Shown in pieces: positions 8,100 to 15,043 of a DNA stretch of 64,000 nt (position 1 is its first letter; each line of letters opens with the position of its first letter). The stretch is from Deltaproteobacteria bacterium. GTDB taxonomy: Bacteria > Myxococcota_A > UBA9160 > PR03. The notes under the pieces are model-generated. The model had not been told where the DNA came from, did no database searches, and worked only from the letters and a program-made list of their open reading frames with translations. Both the position numbers and the translations under genes were made by a program. The stretch lies in contig JAPSFT010000009.1 of NCBI GenBank assembly GCA_035063765.1, positions 149,478 through 213,477 on the forward strand. Direction: 5' to 3'.

Positions 8100-9178
8100 G
8101 GCAGGCTCGCGACGTCGGCCGGGAGGGTGCGCACGCGCGCGCCGTCGCGCAGCCAGGCCGCGCCGTCGGTCACCACCGCGTCCACCTCGAGGCCCGCGCG
8201 CAGCGCGGCCTCGTCGCCGCGCAGGAAGGCGAGGCGCACCGGGATGCGGCGCGCGACGTCGCCGTCGAGCGCGTAGACGGCGCCGCGGTCGCCGTCGCCC
8301 TCGAGGAAGGCCTCGATCGGAATCCAGACGACGGGCTCGCGGGCACCGGGCGCGATCTCGACGCGCGCGTGCATTCCCGAGAGCAGCCGCAGGTCGCCCG
8401 GCTCGACGGCGATCTCGACGTCGAAGGTGCCCGTGGCGGGCGAGGCGGCGGCGGCGATCTGCGCGACGCGGCCCGGGAGCGCGCGCTCCGGCCAGGCGGC
8501 GGCACGCACCTGCGCGGGATCGCCGAGCGCGACGCGCACGGCGTCGCGGTCGGCAAGGCCGACGCGCACCACCCAGCCCTCGCCGGCGCTCTTGAAGCGC
8601 AGGATCGGCTGGCCCGGCTGCACGGTCTCGTTCGGCTCGGCTTCGCGGCCGAGGATCACGCCGTCGGAGGGCGCGACGATGGCGGCGTGCGTCTCCTCGA
8701 AGCGCGCCATGGTGAGATCGGCACGCGCGACGTCGAGCGCAGTCTGCGAGTCCTGGAGGCGCTGCAGGGTGCCGACGCCTTCGTCGTGGAGGGTGCGGGC
8801 GCGGGCGAGGTCGCGCTCGGCCTTCTCGACGGCGCGGCGGGCCTGCGTCGCACGGGCGGAGGCCTCGTCCGGCTTCAGCGTCGCGAGCCGCTGCCCCGTG
8901 ACGACGCGCGCGCCCTCGTCGACGTCGATGCGGTCGATCACGCCGAGCATCTTGAAGGCGAGCTCGGTCTCCTCCTTGCCGACCAGGAGGCCGCTCGCCC
9001 GCACCGGCTCGGCCGCCTCGGCGCGGCGCACGGGCGCGGTCCGCACGGGCACGGCGTCGTCGGCGACGGCCGTCGGCGCGGGTGGACGGCAGCCGGAGAG
9101 CGCCGCGAGGCCGGCGATCAGGAGGAGGGGCGGGGTGCCCCCGAGGAGGGCGCGCGCCCGAGCGTTCGGCTTGTGCAT
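8096..9178 (-). CDS. RND efflux membrane-fusion lipoprotein (periplasmic adaptor)
   Basis: A 360-residue protein with a lipoprotein signal (A-A-L-S-G-C, Cys about residue 30) followed by split lipoyl/barrel-sandwich strands, an alpha-hairpin (about residues 110-165, heptad-like E-K-A-E-R-D-L-A-R-A) and a beta-barrel domain. It should bridge the RND permease and an outer-membrane channel. The ATG at 9178 lies a single base after the stop codon of the TetR gene, so regulator, adaptor and pump form one transcription unit. Confidence 0.92.
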   Translation of the reverse strand: MHKPNARARALLGGTPPLLLIAGLAALSGCRPPAPTAVADDAVPVRTAPVRRAEAAEPVRASGLLVGKEETELAFKMLGVIDRIDVDEGARVVTGQRLATLKPDEASARATQARRAVEKAERDLARARTLHDEGVGTLQRLQDSQTALDVARADLTMARFEETHAAIVAPSDGVILGREAEPNETVQPGQPILRFKSAGEGWVVRVGLADRDAVRVALGDPAQVRAAAWPERALPGRVAQIAAAASPATGTFDVEIAVEPGDLRLLSGMHARVEIAPGAREPVVWIPIEAFLEGDGDRGAVYALDGDVARRIPVRLAFLRGDEAALRAGLEVDAVVTDGAAWLRDGARVRTLPADVASLP

Positions 9179-9179
9179 G

Positions 9180-9899
9180 TCACGGTCCTCTTCTCCGCGG
9201 CGAGCGTCGCGTCCCGGGGCGCGCGGAGGGACGTCTCTGCTCGTGCGTCATGGCGGCGTGCAAGAGCCACCGGTAGGCCTCGGTGACGAGCGCGGGAAGC
9301 GACTCGTCGGGAATCATCACGGTGCGGCCGCGCAGCAGGAGCGACGCGATCCCGTGGACGTTCGACCAGAGCGCGAACGACACGGCTTCGGCGTCACCGC
9401 GCGGAATCACGCCGGCGTCCATGCCGGCGCGGACGGCGCTGCGCAGGAACTCGTAGGTCTCGATCCCGACCTGCCAGTGCTCCTGTTCCTGGATCCGCTG
9501 CTTCGTGTTGCTCATGATGAACATGAGCTCGTAGAAGTGCGGGTTCTCGATCGCGAAGCGCAGGTAGATCTCGCCGACCCGCAGCAGGCGCTCGCGCGGC
9601 GGGAGCGAGGACGTCCCCTGCATCGCCTCGCGCAGGCACGTGAAGCCGGTCTCGAGCAGCGCGTAGAGGATCTCGTCCTTGTCCTCGAAGTAGGCGTAGA
9701 GCGCGCCGGGCGTGTAGCCGACGGCGTCCGCGATCCGGCGCATCGAGGTCTGCTCGAAGCCCTCCTCGACGAAGAGGCGCATGGCGGCGTCGCAGATGCG
9801 CTGGCGCGTCTCGGCGCGCGCCCGCGCGCGGCGCTCGTGCCGGAGGGCGGCGGGCGCCAGGGGCGTCGCGGGCATCGGAGCGGCCGGGGCAGTCGGCAT
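9180..9899 (-). CDS. TetR family repressor of the RND operon
   Basis: A 239-residue protein. The N-terminal helix-turn-helix (S-M-R-R-I-A-D-A-V-G-Y-T-P-G-A-L-Y-A-Y-F) is canonical for TetR, and the C-terminal ligand domain is of the TetR_C type with the E-N-P-H-F-Y-E-L-M segment. It heads the efflux operon, and a perfect 28-bp dyad lies 3 bp upstream of the ATG at 9899 and overlaps the predicted promoter, so autoregulation and derepression of the pump by a ligand are likely. The dyad occupies the space where a ribosome binding site would be, so the leader is short or translation starts slightly downstream (second ATG at codon 9). Confidence 0.92.
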   Translation of the reverse strand: MPTAPAAPMPATPLAPAALRHERRARARAETRQRICDAAMRLFVEEGFEQTSMRRIADAVGYTPGALYAYFEDKDEILYALLETGFTCLREAMQGTSSLPPRERLLRVGEIYLRFAIENPHFYELMFIMSNTKQRIQEQEHWQVGIETYEFLRSAVRAGMDAGVIPRGDAEAVSFALWSNVHGIASLLLRGRTVMIPDESLPALVTEAYRWLLHAAMTHEQRRPSARPGTRRSPRRRGP

Positions 9900-9901
9900 T
9901 G

Positions 9902-9929
9902 AACACCGTTCAGGAGAATGAACGGTGTT
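9902..9929. promoter_or_regulatory. TetR operator: perfect 11-bp inverted repeat
   Basis: AACACCGTTCA (9902-9912), a 6-base spacer, then its exact reverse complement TGAACGGTGTT (9919-9929). Arm length and spacing are typical of TetR-family operators, and the site sits directly before the tetR start codon. It overlaps the predicted -10 box and transcription start of the minus-strand promoter. Confidence 0.85.
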
Positions 9930-9954
9930 TACTATCGCCCGTTCGCAGCGTCAA
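9926..9954 (-). promoter_or_regulatory. Predicted sigma70-type promoter of the tetR-MFP-RND operon
   Basis: Reading the minus strand, TTGACG (9954-9949) is followed after 17 bases by TAAACA (9931-9926). The -35 box matches the consensus in five of six positions; the -10 box is weak, matching in three. Transcription would start inside the operator dyad, about 20 bases before the tetR ATG. Confidence 0.5.
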
Positions 9955-10578
9955 CTGGAGCGTAAAGTGGAGCCCCGCGGGGAATGCTCCTCGCTCGCAC
10001 GGTCCACCATGCTCATCCCGTCGTTCGAGGTCGCGTCCGGTGCAGGCACGTCCGGTACGGGGGGCGTCGGCGTCGCCCGGCGCGAGGCGCAGCGCACGAC
10101 TCCTGGTCGCGTGCGTGTCGTCGGTGCTGGTGATGGCGGTGCGCTCGAGGATCTCGGCGTCGTCGAGCCCGGCCGCGCGGGGTCGCGTTGCCGTGCCGCG
10201 AGAGGACGAACCTGCTGCTGCGCGCATCGCCCGCGAGCAGCTTCCCGAGGTTGCCGAGCGGCGGTGAGATCCTGCGCCTCGCGCTTCGCTGGAACACGAA
10301 GCCCCGGAGGCCGTGGCAGGGCGCGCGCGCCGATCACGGCGCAGTCCCCCTCGGAGCGCCCGCGCAACGGAACGCGCAACGCGACGGGCTGCCGCCTGGC
10401 CAAGGCCGGGGTTCCGCGCCACGATCGGGCCCGACCGGCCTGCTCGGTCGTACGCACGGGAGCCTTCCCTGACCGGAGACATCGACACACGAGCATGTAC
10501 CAGGTCCTGGCTGGAGGGGGCGAGGCGCTTCCGCCGGTGGTCGAGCGGGTGGCGGTACGGCCGCTCGGCAGGGTCCGA
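9955..10578. other. About 620 bp without a supported gene between tetR and ackA
   Basis: Codon structure here is unlike the flanking genes and no frame carries a recognisable domain. The plus-strand frame of acetate kinase is open through the whole stretch, but its translation is low-complexity Arg/Gly/Ala and has no family match I know. Short minus-strand pieces look protein-like in different frames (about 10100-10290), which could mean a decayed gene. An ackA promoter should lie near the right end, but I cannot place it. Confidence 0.4.
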
Positions 10579-11754
10579 ATGACCGGCGTGATCCTGGTCC
10601 TCAATGCCGGCTCGTCGAGCATCAAGTTCACCGAGTACCTCGCCGGGGCGGAAGGTGCCCTCGAGGCGCGGGTGGAGGGACACCTCGAGGAGCTCCAGGG
10701 CCGGGCGCGTTTCCTGGCCCGCGACGCACGGGGGCGGGTGGTGGGCGAGCACCGCTTCGCCGAGCCCCCGCGGCACGCCGGTGCGCTCACGTTCCTCTTC
10801 GACTGGATCCGCTCGCACGCCGGCGAGCCCGCGCTGGTCGCGGTCGGGCACCGCGTGGTACACGGCGGCCCCGGCTACTCCGCGCCCGTGCGTGTCGACG
10901 AGCGCGTGCTCGCGCGGCTCGAGGAGCTCGTGCCGCTCGCCCCCCTGCACCAGCCGCACAATCTCCTCCCCATCCGGACCATCGCGGCCCGCCACCCGGG
11001 ACTCCCGCAGGTCGCCTGCTTCGACACGGCCTTCCACGGCAGCGCGGCGCCGCTGGCTCGGGCCTTCGCGCTGCCGGCCTGGATCACCGACCGCGGCGTC
11101 TGCCGCTACGGCTTCCACGGCCTCTCCTACGAGTACGTCGCGAGCGTCCTCCCGGAGCACGATCGGGTCGCGGGGGCGGGCAGGACGGTGGTGCTGCACC
11201 TCGGCAACGGCGCGAGCATGTGCGCGATGGAGCACGGGCGGAGCGTCGCGACCTCGATGGGTTTCAGCGCCCTCGACGGCCTCCCGATGGGCACGCGCCC
11301 GGGCAGCCTCGATCCCGGCGTGGTCCTGTATCTCGTGCAGGAGCTCGGGATGGACGCCGGCCGGCTCGAGGCGCTGCTCTACCACGAGTCCGGCCTCCTC
11401 GGCGTCTCGGGCGTGTCGAGCGACATGCGCGAGCTGCTCGCGAGCGCGGATCCGCGCGCGAAGCTCGCGATCGACCTCTTCGTGTACCGGATCGGCCGCG
11501 AGCTCGGCTCCCTGGCGGCCGCGCTCGGCGGGCTCGACGCGATCGTGTTCACCGCCGGCATCGGCGAGCACGCCGCGGAGATCCGGGCGGCCGTCTGCCG
11601 GCAGGCCGCGTGGCTGGGCGTCGAGCTCGACGCCGAGGCCAACGCCGCGCACGGCCCGCGCATCAGCACCGCCGCGAGCCGCGTCGCCGCGTGGGTGATC
11701 CCCACCGACGAGGAGCTGATGATCGCCCGCCACACCCGTGCGCTGGTGGCGTGA
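10579..11754 (+). CDS. ackA: Acetate kinase
   Basis: A 391-residue protein of normal family length. All signature blocks are present: L-V-L-N-A-G-S-S-S-I-K-F at the start, H-R-V-V-H-G-G, F-D-T-A-F-H, Y-G-F-H-G-L-S-Y, H-L-G-N-G-A-S, M-G-T-R-P-G-S-L-D-P-G and F-T-A-G-I-G-E-H. It interconverts acetate plus ATP and acetyl phosphate plus ADP in the cytoplasm. No phosphotransacetylase or phosphoketolase gene is adjacent. The ATG at 10579 was chosen because the family begins two to five residues before the LVLNAGSS block; upstream in-frame starts would add non-homologous sequence. RidA follows 31 bp downstream on the same strand. Confidence 0.95.
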   Translation: MTGVILVLNAGSSSIKFTEYLAGAEGALEARVEGHLEELQGRARFLARDARGRVVGEHRFAEPPRHAGALTFLFDWIRSHAGEPALVAVGHRVVHGGPGYSAPVRVDERVLARLEELVPLAPLHQPHNLLPIRTIAARHPGLPQVACFDTAFHGSAAPLARAFALPAWITDRGVCRYGFHGLSYEYVASVLPEHDRVAGAGRTVVLHLGNGASMCAMEHGRSVATSMGFSALDGLPMGTRPGSLDPGVVLYLVQELGMDAGRLEALLYHESGLLGVSGVSSDMRELLASADPRAKLAIDLFVYRIGRELGSLAAALGGLDAIVFTAGIGEHAAEIRAAVCRQAAWLGVELDAEANAAHGPRISTAASRVAAWVIPTDEELMIARHTRALVA

Positions 11755-11785
11755 TCCGCCGGGCGCGCAGACGAGGAGCAGGACC

Positions 11786-12166
11786 ATGCAGACGATCCAC
11801 AGCGACGACGCACCGAAGGCCATCGGGCCCTACTGCCAGGCGATCCTCCACGGAGGGCTCGTCTACTGCTCGGGCCAGATCCCGCTCGATCCGGCGACGA
11901 TGAAGGTCGTGGAGGGTCCGATCGAGGTGCAGACCGAGCGGGTCCTCGCGAACCTGGGCGCCGTCCTCCGGGCGGCGGGCAGCGACCCGTCGAGGGTCCT
12001 GAAGACCACCGTCTTCCTGGCCGACCTCGCGGACTTCCCGGGGATGAACGCGGTGTACGAACGGGTGTTCGCGGGCCACACCCCGGCACGCTCCACCGTC
12101 CAGGTCGCGCGCCTGCCGCTCGACGTGCGCGTCGAGATCGAGTGCATCGCCGCCACCAGCCGATAA
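11786..12166 (+). CDS. ridA: RidA family enamine/imine deaminase
   Basis: A 126-residue protein with the family blocks A-I-G-P-Y-C-Q-A near the N-terminus, S-G-Q-I-P-L-D-P, and P-A-R-S-T-V-Q-V-A-R-L-P, which carries the arginine that binds the substrate carboxylate. RidA hydrolyses reactive 2-aminoacrylate and related enamines made by PLP enzymes. The ATG at 11786 has a good GAGGAG upstream. It probably shares a transcript with ackA. Confidence 0.94.
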   Translation: MQTIHSDDAPKAIGPYCQAILHGGLVYCSGQIPLDPATMKVVEGPIEVQTERVLANLGAVLRAAGSDPSRVLKTTVFLADLADFPGMNAVYERVFAGHTPARSTVQVARLPLDVRVEIECIAATSR

Positions 12167-12206
12167 CGGGACTGCGAGGCGCTCGACCGGCCCCGGGCCT
12201 CCCTGG

Positions 12207-12737
12207 TCAGGGGCGCCGGCGACGTCGGGGGGAGGGGCGGGGAGTCGGGCGGGAGGCCGGGCGAACGGTCGCACGCCGGCGCGCGGCGGTCTTGCGCAGG
12301 GCGGCCGGGAGGCGGGCCGAGGGATGCTCGGCGCCCCGTTGGACACTCGCGAGTGTCGTGGTCGCACTCCACTCGCGGAAGGCGGTGGCGAGCGCCGAAC
12401 GCGATTCGTGGAGCGGGCAGGGGTGTGTCTCGTCGCAGGCGCCCCACCCGAAGGCGCAGCGGTCGCCCGTCGGATAGGCGTCGACGGCGGCGAGCACGTC
12501 GCGGAAGCGGATCTCCTCGGGAGGCCGCGCGAGCGCGAACCCGCCCCCGCGCCCCTTCTGGGACACGAGGAGCCCCGCGAGCACGAGCCGCCGGAGGATC
12601 TTCGCGAGGTAATGGGGGGGAACCCCGCTGCCCTCGGAGAGCTCGCGCGCCAGGACGGGCTCGGCCGGCTGGACCAGCGCCAGCCAGGCCATCGCGCGCA
12701 GCGCGTACTCGGCCGTCTGGGACAGGAAGCGATGCAT
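12207..12737 (-). CDS. Rrf2 family Fe-S-type transcription regulator (IscR/NsrR-like)
   Basis: A 176-residue protein. A winged-helix domain covers residues 1-75 (Q-T-A-E-Y-A-L-R-A-M-A-W-L-A, then P-P-H-Y-L-A-K-I-L-R-R-L as recognition helix). It is followed by three cysteines at 94, 101 and 107 (C-x6-C-x5-C, ending in the usual C-P-L-H), the arrangement that holds a [2Fe-2S] or [4Fe-4S] cluster in IscR and NsrR. The C-terminal 45 residues are an Arg/Pro-rich tail that I have not seen in this family. The gene is divergent from the heme-copper cluster, with a 179-bp intergenic region carrying a perfect AT-rich dyad, so it is the likely regulator of that cluster, sensing NO, O2 or Fe-S status. 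Confidence 0.88.
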   Translation of the reverse strand: MHRFLSQTAEYALRAMAWLALVQPAEPVLARELSEGSGVPPHYLAKILRRLVLAGLLVSQKGRGGGFALARPPEEIRFRDVLAAVDAYPTGDRCAFGWGACDETHPCPLHESRSALATAFREWSATTTLASVQRGAEHPSARLPAALRKTAARRRATVRPASRPTPRPSPRRRRRP

Positions 12738-12748
12738 GCGGGGATTCC

Positions 12749-12782
12749 TGACTTCGGGGAATTCGTGACTTCGGGGAATTCG
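12749..12782. repeat. 17-bp tandem repeat upstream of the Rrf2 gene
   Basis: TGACTTCGGGGAATTCG occurs twice in exact tandem (12749-12765 and 12766-12782), followed by a partial third copy starting TGACTGCGGG. The array begins 12 bp upstream of the rrf2 ATG, so it lies in that gene's leader or promoter and could affect its expression. Confidence 0.85.
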
Positions 12783-12866
12783 TGACTGCGGGTCGCACCC
12801 GACCCCGTTCCGTTCCTCCCCGAGCCGAGGTGTGGGACGGCCGTGCGGGCTATCGTAGACACGCCG

Positions 12867-12894
12867 GATAAAAAGAGCTAGAAGTCTTTTTATC
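12867..12894. promoter_or_regulatory. Perfect AT-rich dyad, likely Rrf2 operator of the heme-copper cluster
   Basis: GATAAAAAGA (12867-12876), an 8-base spacer GCTAGAAG, then the exact reverse complement TCTTTTTATC (12885-12894). It stands out as AT-rich sequence in a genome above 70% GC and ends 22 bp before the ATG of the first cluster gene. Rrf2 dimers bind dyads of this overall length. The pairing with the divergent regulator is inferred from position. Confidence 0.65.
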
Positions 12895-12916
12895 GTTCCG
12901 GGGGGCCTCCGGCAGG

Positions 12917-14332
12917 ATGACGCGGCGCGGGTTGGATCTCGAACAGCTCCTGTCGGACCGGCCCTGCGCGCGGCGCTGGCTCGTCCTGTCGCTCGCCGTG
13001 CTGGTGCTGGCGGGCCTGTTCGCGCTGGCGGTCGTGATCGGCCGCATGCCGCCCTTCGACCGCTTCGTGACGGACCCCCTGTTCTTCAAGCGCTGCCTCG
13101 TCGCGCACGTGAACATGGCGCTGGTCGCCTGGTTCTACTCCTTCCTCGCCGCCCTGCTCCTGCTCCTGCTCCCGCGCGCCGGGGCACCGCGCGGGCCCGT
13201 GCGGCACTCGGCGTCGATCGCGGCCGCGGGCGTGGCGCTCCAGATGCTCGGGGCGGGCGTCCCCGACGCGCAGCCCCTGCTCGCGAACTACGTCCCGACC
13301 ATCGACCACTGGCTGTTCCAGGCCGGTCAGCTCGTCTTCGCCGCCGGGGTCCTCGCGAGCCTGCTCGGGCCCCACGTGCTGCCCTGGCAGGGTGCGGAGG
13401 AGCCCGTACGCGCGCCGGCGGCGGTGCACGGCCTGCGGGCGGCCGCCGCGGCTCTCCTCCTCGCGACAGCGACCTTCGCGGTCGCGGCGGCGAGCCAGCC
13501 GGCCGACCTCGCGCCCGAGGCGCACTTCGAGCACCTGGTCTGGGGGCTCGGCCACGTGCTCCAGCTCGCCTGCGCGCTCGCGATGGTGGTGGTCTGGCTG
13601 CTGCTCCTCGAGTCGGCGACCGGCACGCCGCCGGTGAGCGCGAGCGCTGCGGCCGGCCTGTTCGGCGCGTCGCTCGCGCCGTGGGCGATCGCGCCGCTCC
13701 TCGCCGCGCAGGGGAACGGGCACGCGGGCTTCACGCTCCTCATGCAGCTCGGCATCGCTCCCACGGTGTGCATCTTCCTCGTGCTCTGCGCCGGCGCGCT
13801 GCGCCGCGCGCGGCGCGAAGGCCGTCTCGGCGAGCAGGGCCTCGCGGATCCGCGCATCGTCGGCTTCGCGGTGAGCGCCGCCCTCTCGCTCCTCGGCTTC
13901 GGGATCGGCGCGGCGATCCGTGGCTCGAGCACGATGGTGCCGGCCCACTACCACGCCTCGGTCGGCGCCGTCACGGTGGCGTTCATGACCGCCTGCTGCG
14001 CGCTGCTCGGCGTGCTCGCGCCGAGCGCCCCGCGCGCGCTGCGCCGCGCCGCCGCCTGGCAGCCGCCGCTCTACGGGGGCGGCATGCTGCTCTTCGCGGC
14101 GGGCTTCGCCCTGGCAGGCGCGCACGGGATGGGCCGCAAGCTCTACGGCGCCGAGCAGGCGACGCGGAGCTTCGCCGAGAGCGTCGGCCTCGTGGTGATG
14201 GGCGCGGGCGGATTCGTAGCCGTCGCCGGAGGCGTGCTCTTCCTGGTCCTCGGCGCGGCCGCCGTCTGGCGCCGCTCGACGCAGCGCACGCGTGCTCTCC
14301 CGCCGGCCCTCGCGCCGGCGACCTGGAGGTGA
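12917..14332 (+). CDS. Heme-copper oxidase subunit I-like membrane protein lacking the CuB histidine pair
   Basis: A 471-residue protein with about 12 membrane segments. Parts align by eye with the true subunit I encoded downstream: V-A-H-V-N-M (His about 64) for the low-spin heme, W-G-L-G-H-V-L-Q (His about 213), which shares the WGLGHxxQ block with the other protein, and P-A-H-Y-H-A-S (His about 344 and 346), matching G-H-F-H-V-T of the heme-ligand helix. The adjacent His-His pair that completes CuB is absent where it is expected; only an isolated N-G-H-A-G-F is nearby. It is therefore probably a heme-binding relative without a normal binuclear centre, or one with an altered centre. It is the first gene of the cluster; its TGA is 4 bp before the next ATG. 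Confidence 0.72.
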   Translation: MTRRGLDLEQLLSDRPCARRWLVLSLAVLVLAGLFALAVVIGRMPPFDRFVTDPLFFKRCLVAHVNMALVAWFYSFLAALLLLLLPRAGAPRGPVRHSASIAAAGVALQMLGAGVPDAQPLLANYVPTIDHWLFQAGQLVFAAGVLASLLGPHVLPWQGAEEPVRAPAAVHGLRAAAAALLLATATFAVAAASQPADLAPEAHFEHLVWGLGHVLQLACALAMVVVWLLLLESATGTPPVSASAAAGLFGASLAPWAIAPLLAAQGNGHAGFTLLMQLGIAPTVCIFLVLCAGALRRARREGRLGEQGLADPRIVGFAVSAALSLLGFGIGAAIRGSSTMVPAHYHASVGAVTVAFMTACCALLGVLAPSAPRALRRAAAWQPPLYGGGMLLFAAGFALAGAHGMGRKLYGAEQATRSFAESVGLVVMGAGGFVAVAGGVLFLVLGAAAVWRRSTQRTRALPPALAPATWR

Positions 14333-14336
14333 AGGC

Positions 14337-14492
14337 ATGAAGTCCGACGAGGAGCCCCGCAAGCACCCGATCCAGCGCCTCATGGACAACGTCTGGTGGC
14401 TGCTGGTCCTGGGCTGCGTGATCCCGACCGTTTCCTACACGCTCTGGGCGTGGATCGACGTGCTGCTCGTGCCGCCGGCGACGTTGCCCTGA
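14337..14492 (+). CDS. 51-residue single-span membrane protein of the heme-copper cluster
   Basis: A short, charged N-terminus (M-K-S-D-E-E-P-R-K-H-P) is followed by one hydrophobic helix (WWLLVLGCVIPTVSYTLWAW). A strong GGAGGTGAAGGC precedes the ATG at 14337 and overlaps the stop of the upstream gene. Size and position resemble small accessory subunits of heme-copper enzymes, but I recognise no named family. Confidence 0.75.
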   Translation: MKSDEEPRKHPIQRLMDNVWWLLVLGCVIPTVSYTLWAWIDVLLVPPATLP

Positions 14493-14510
14493 GCGGCAGA
14501 GGGGAAGACG

Positions 14511-15038
14511 ATGAGCATCCAGTCACCGGCCGCCGGCTGGTTCAAGGCGCCCAGCGGGTCCGAGCGCGTCTGGATCGGCATCGCGATGGCGTGGTGCATC
14601 GTGATGACGATCGCGATGCCCTACTGGCTCTTCTTCGGCAAGCAGAACAGCACCGGCGAGGCCTATCGCGTGACCCCGGCGGACTTCGCGGCACGCGTCG
14701 GAACCTTCGTCGAGAGCCACAAGGTGGGCGAGCTCCAGGGCGTGCCGATCGTCGAGCCGGCGCCGGGCGGGGACGCCTACCTGCTGGCGCGCATGTGGCA
14801 GTGGTTCCCGGTGCTGAAGCTCCGCAAGGGCCAGACCTACCGCGTCCACATCTCGTCGATGGACCTCCAGCACGGCTTCTCGCTGCAGCCCCTGAACATG
14901 AACTTCCAGGTCCTGCCGACCTACGACCACGTGCTGACGCTCACGCCCACGAGCGCCGGCGAATTCACGATCGTCTGCAACGAATTCTGCGGGATCGGCC
15001 ATCACCTGATGACGGGCCGGATCCTGGTCGAGGAGTAG
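14511..15038 (+). CDS. Heme-copper enzyme subunit II with complete CuA site
   Basis: A 175-residue protein with one N-terminal membrane anchor (about residues 20-42) and a periplasmic cupredoxin domain. CuA ligands are all present: H121 (L-Q-H-G-F-S), C156 and C160 in C-N-E-F-C-G-I-G-H-H-L-M, H164 and M167. It should take electrons from cytochrome c or a cupredoxin and pass them to subunit I. The protein is short, as in ba3-type oxidases and sNOR-type subunit II. The ATG at 14511 is preceded by AGAGGGGAAG. Subunit I begins 5 bp after its stop. Confidence 0.92.
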   Translation: MSIQSPAAGWFKAPSGSERVWIGIAMAWCIVMTIAMPYWLFFGKQNSTGEAYRVTPADFAARVGTFVESHKVGELQGVPIVEPAPGGDAYLLARMWQWFPVLKLRKGQTYRVHISSMDLQHGFSLQPLNMNFQVLPTYDHVLTLTPTSAGEFTIVCNEFCGIGHHLMTGRILVEE

Positions 15039-15043
15039 ATCCC

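Noticed and set aside
9925..10578. Upstream extension of acetate kinase giving a 609-residue protein
   Set aside because: The extra 218 residues are Arg/Gly-rich with no domain, and acetate kinases begin right before the L-V-L-N-A-G-S-S block.
12890..14389. 499-codon antisense frame opposite the heme-copper-like gene
   Set aside because: Charged low-complexity translation; the plus-strand protein has membrane helices and heme ligands.
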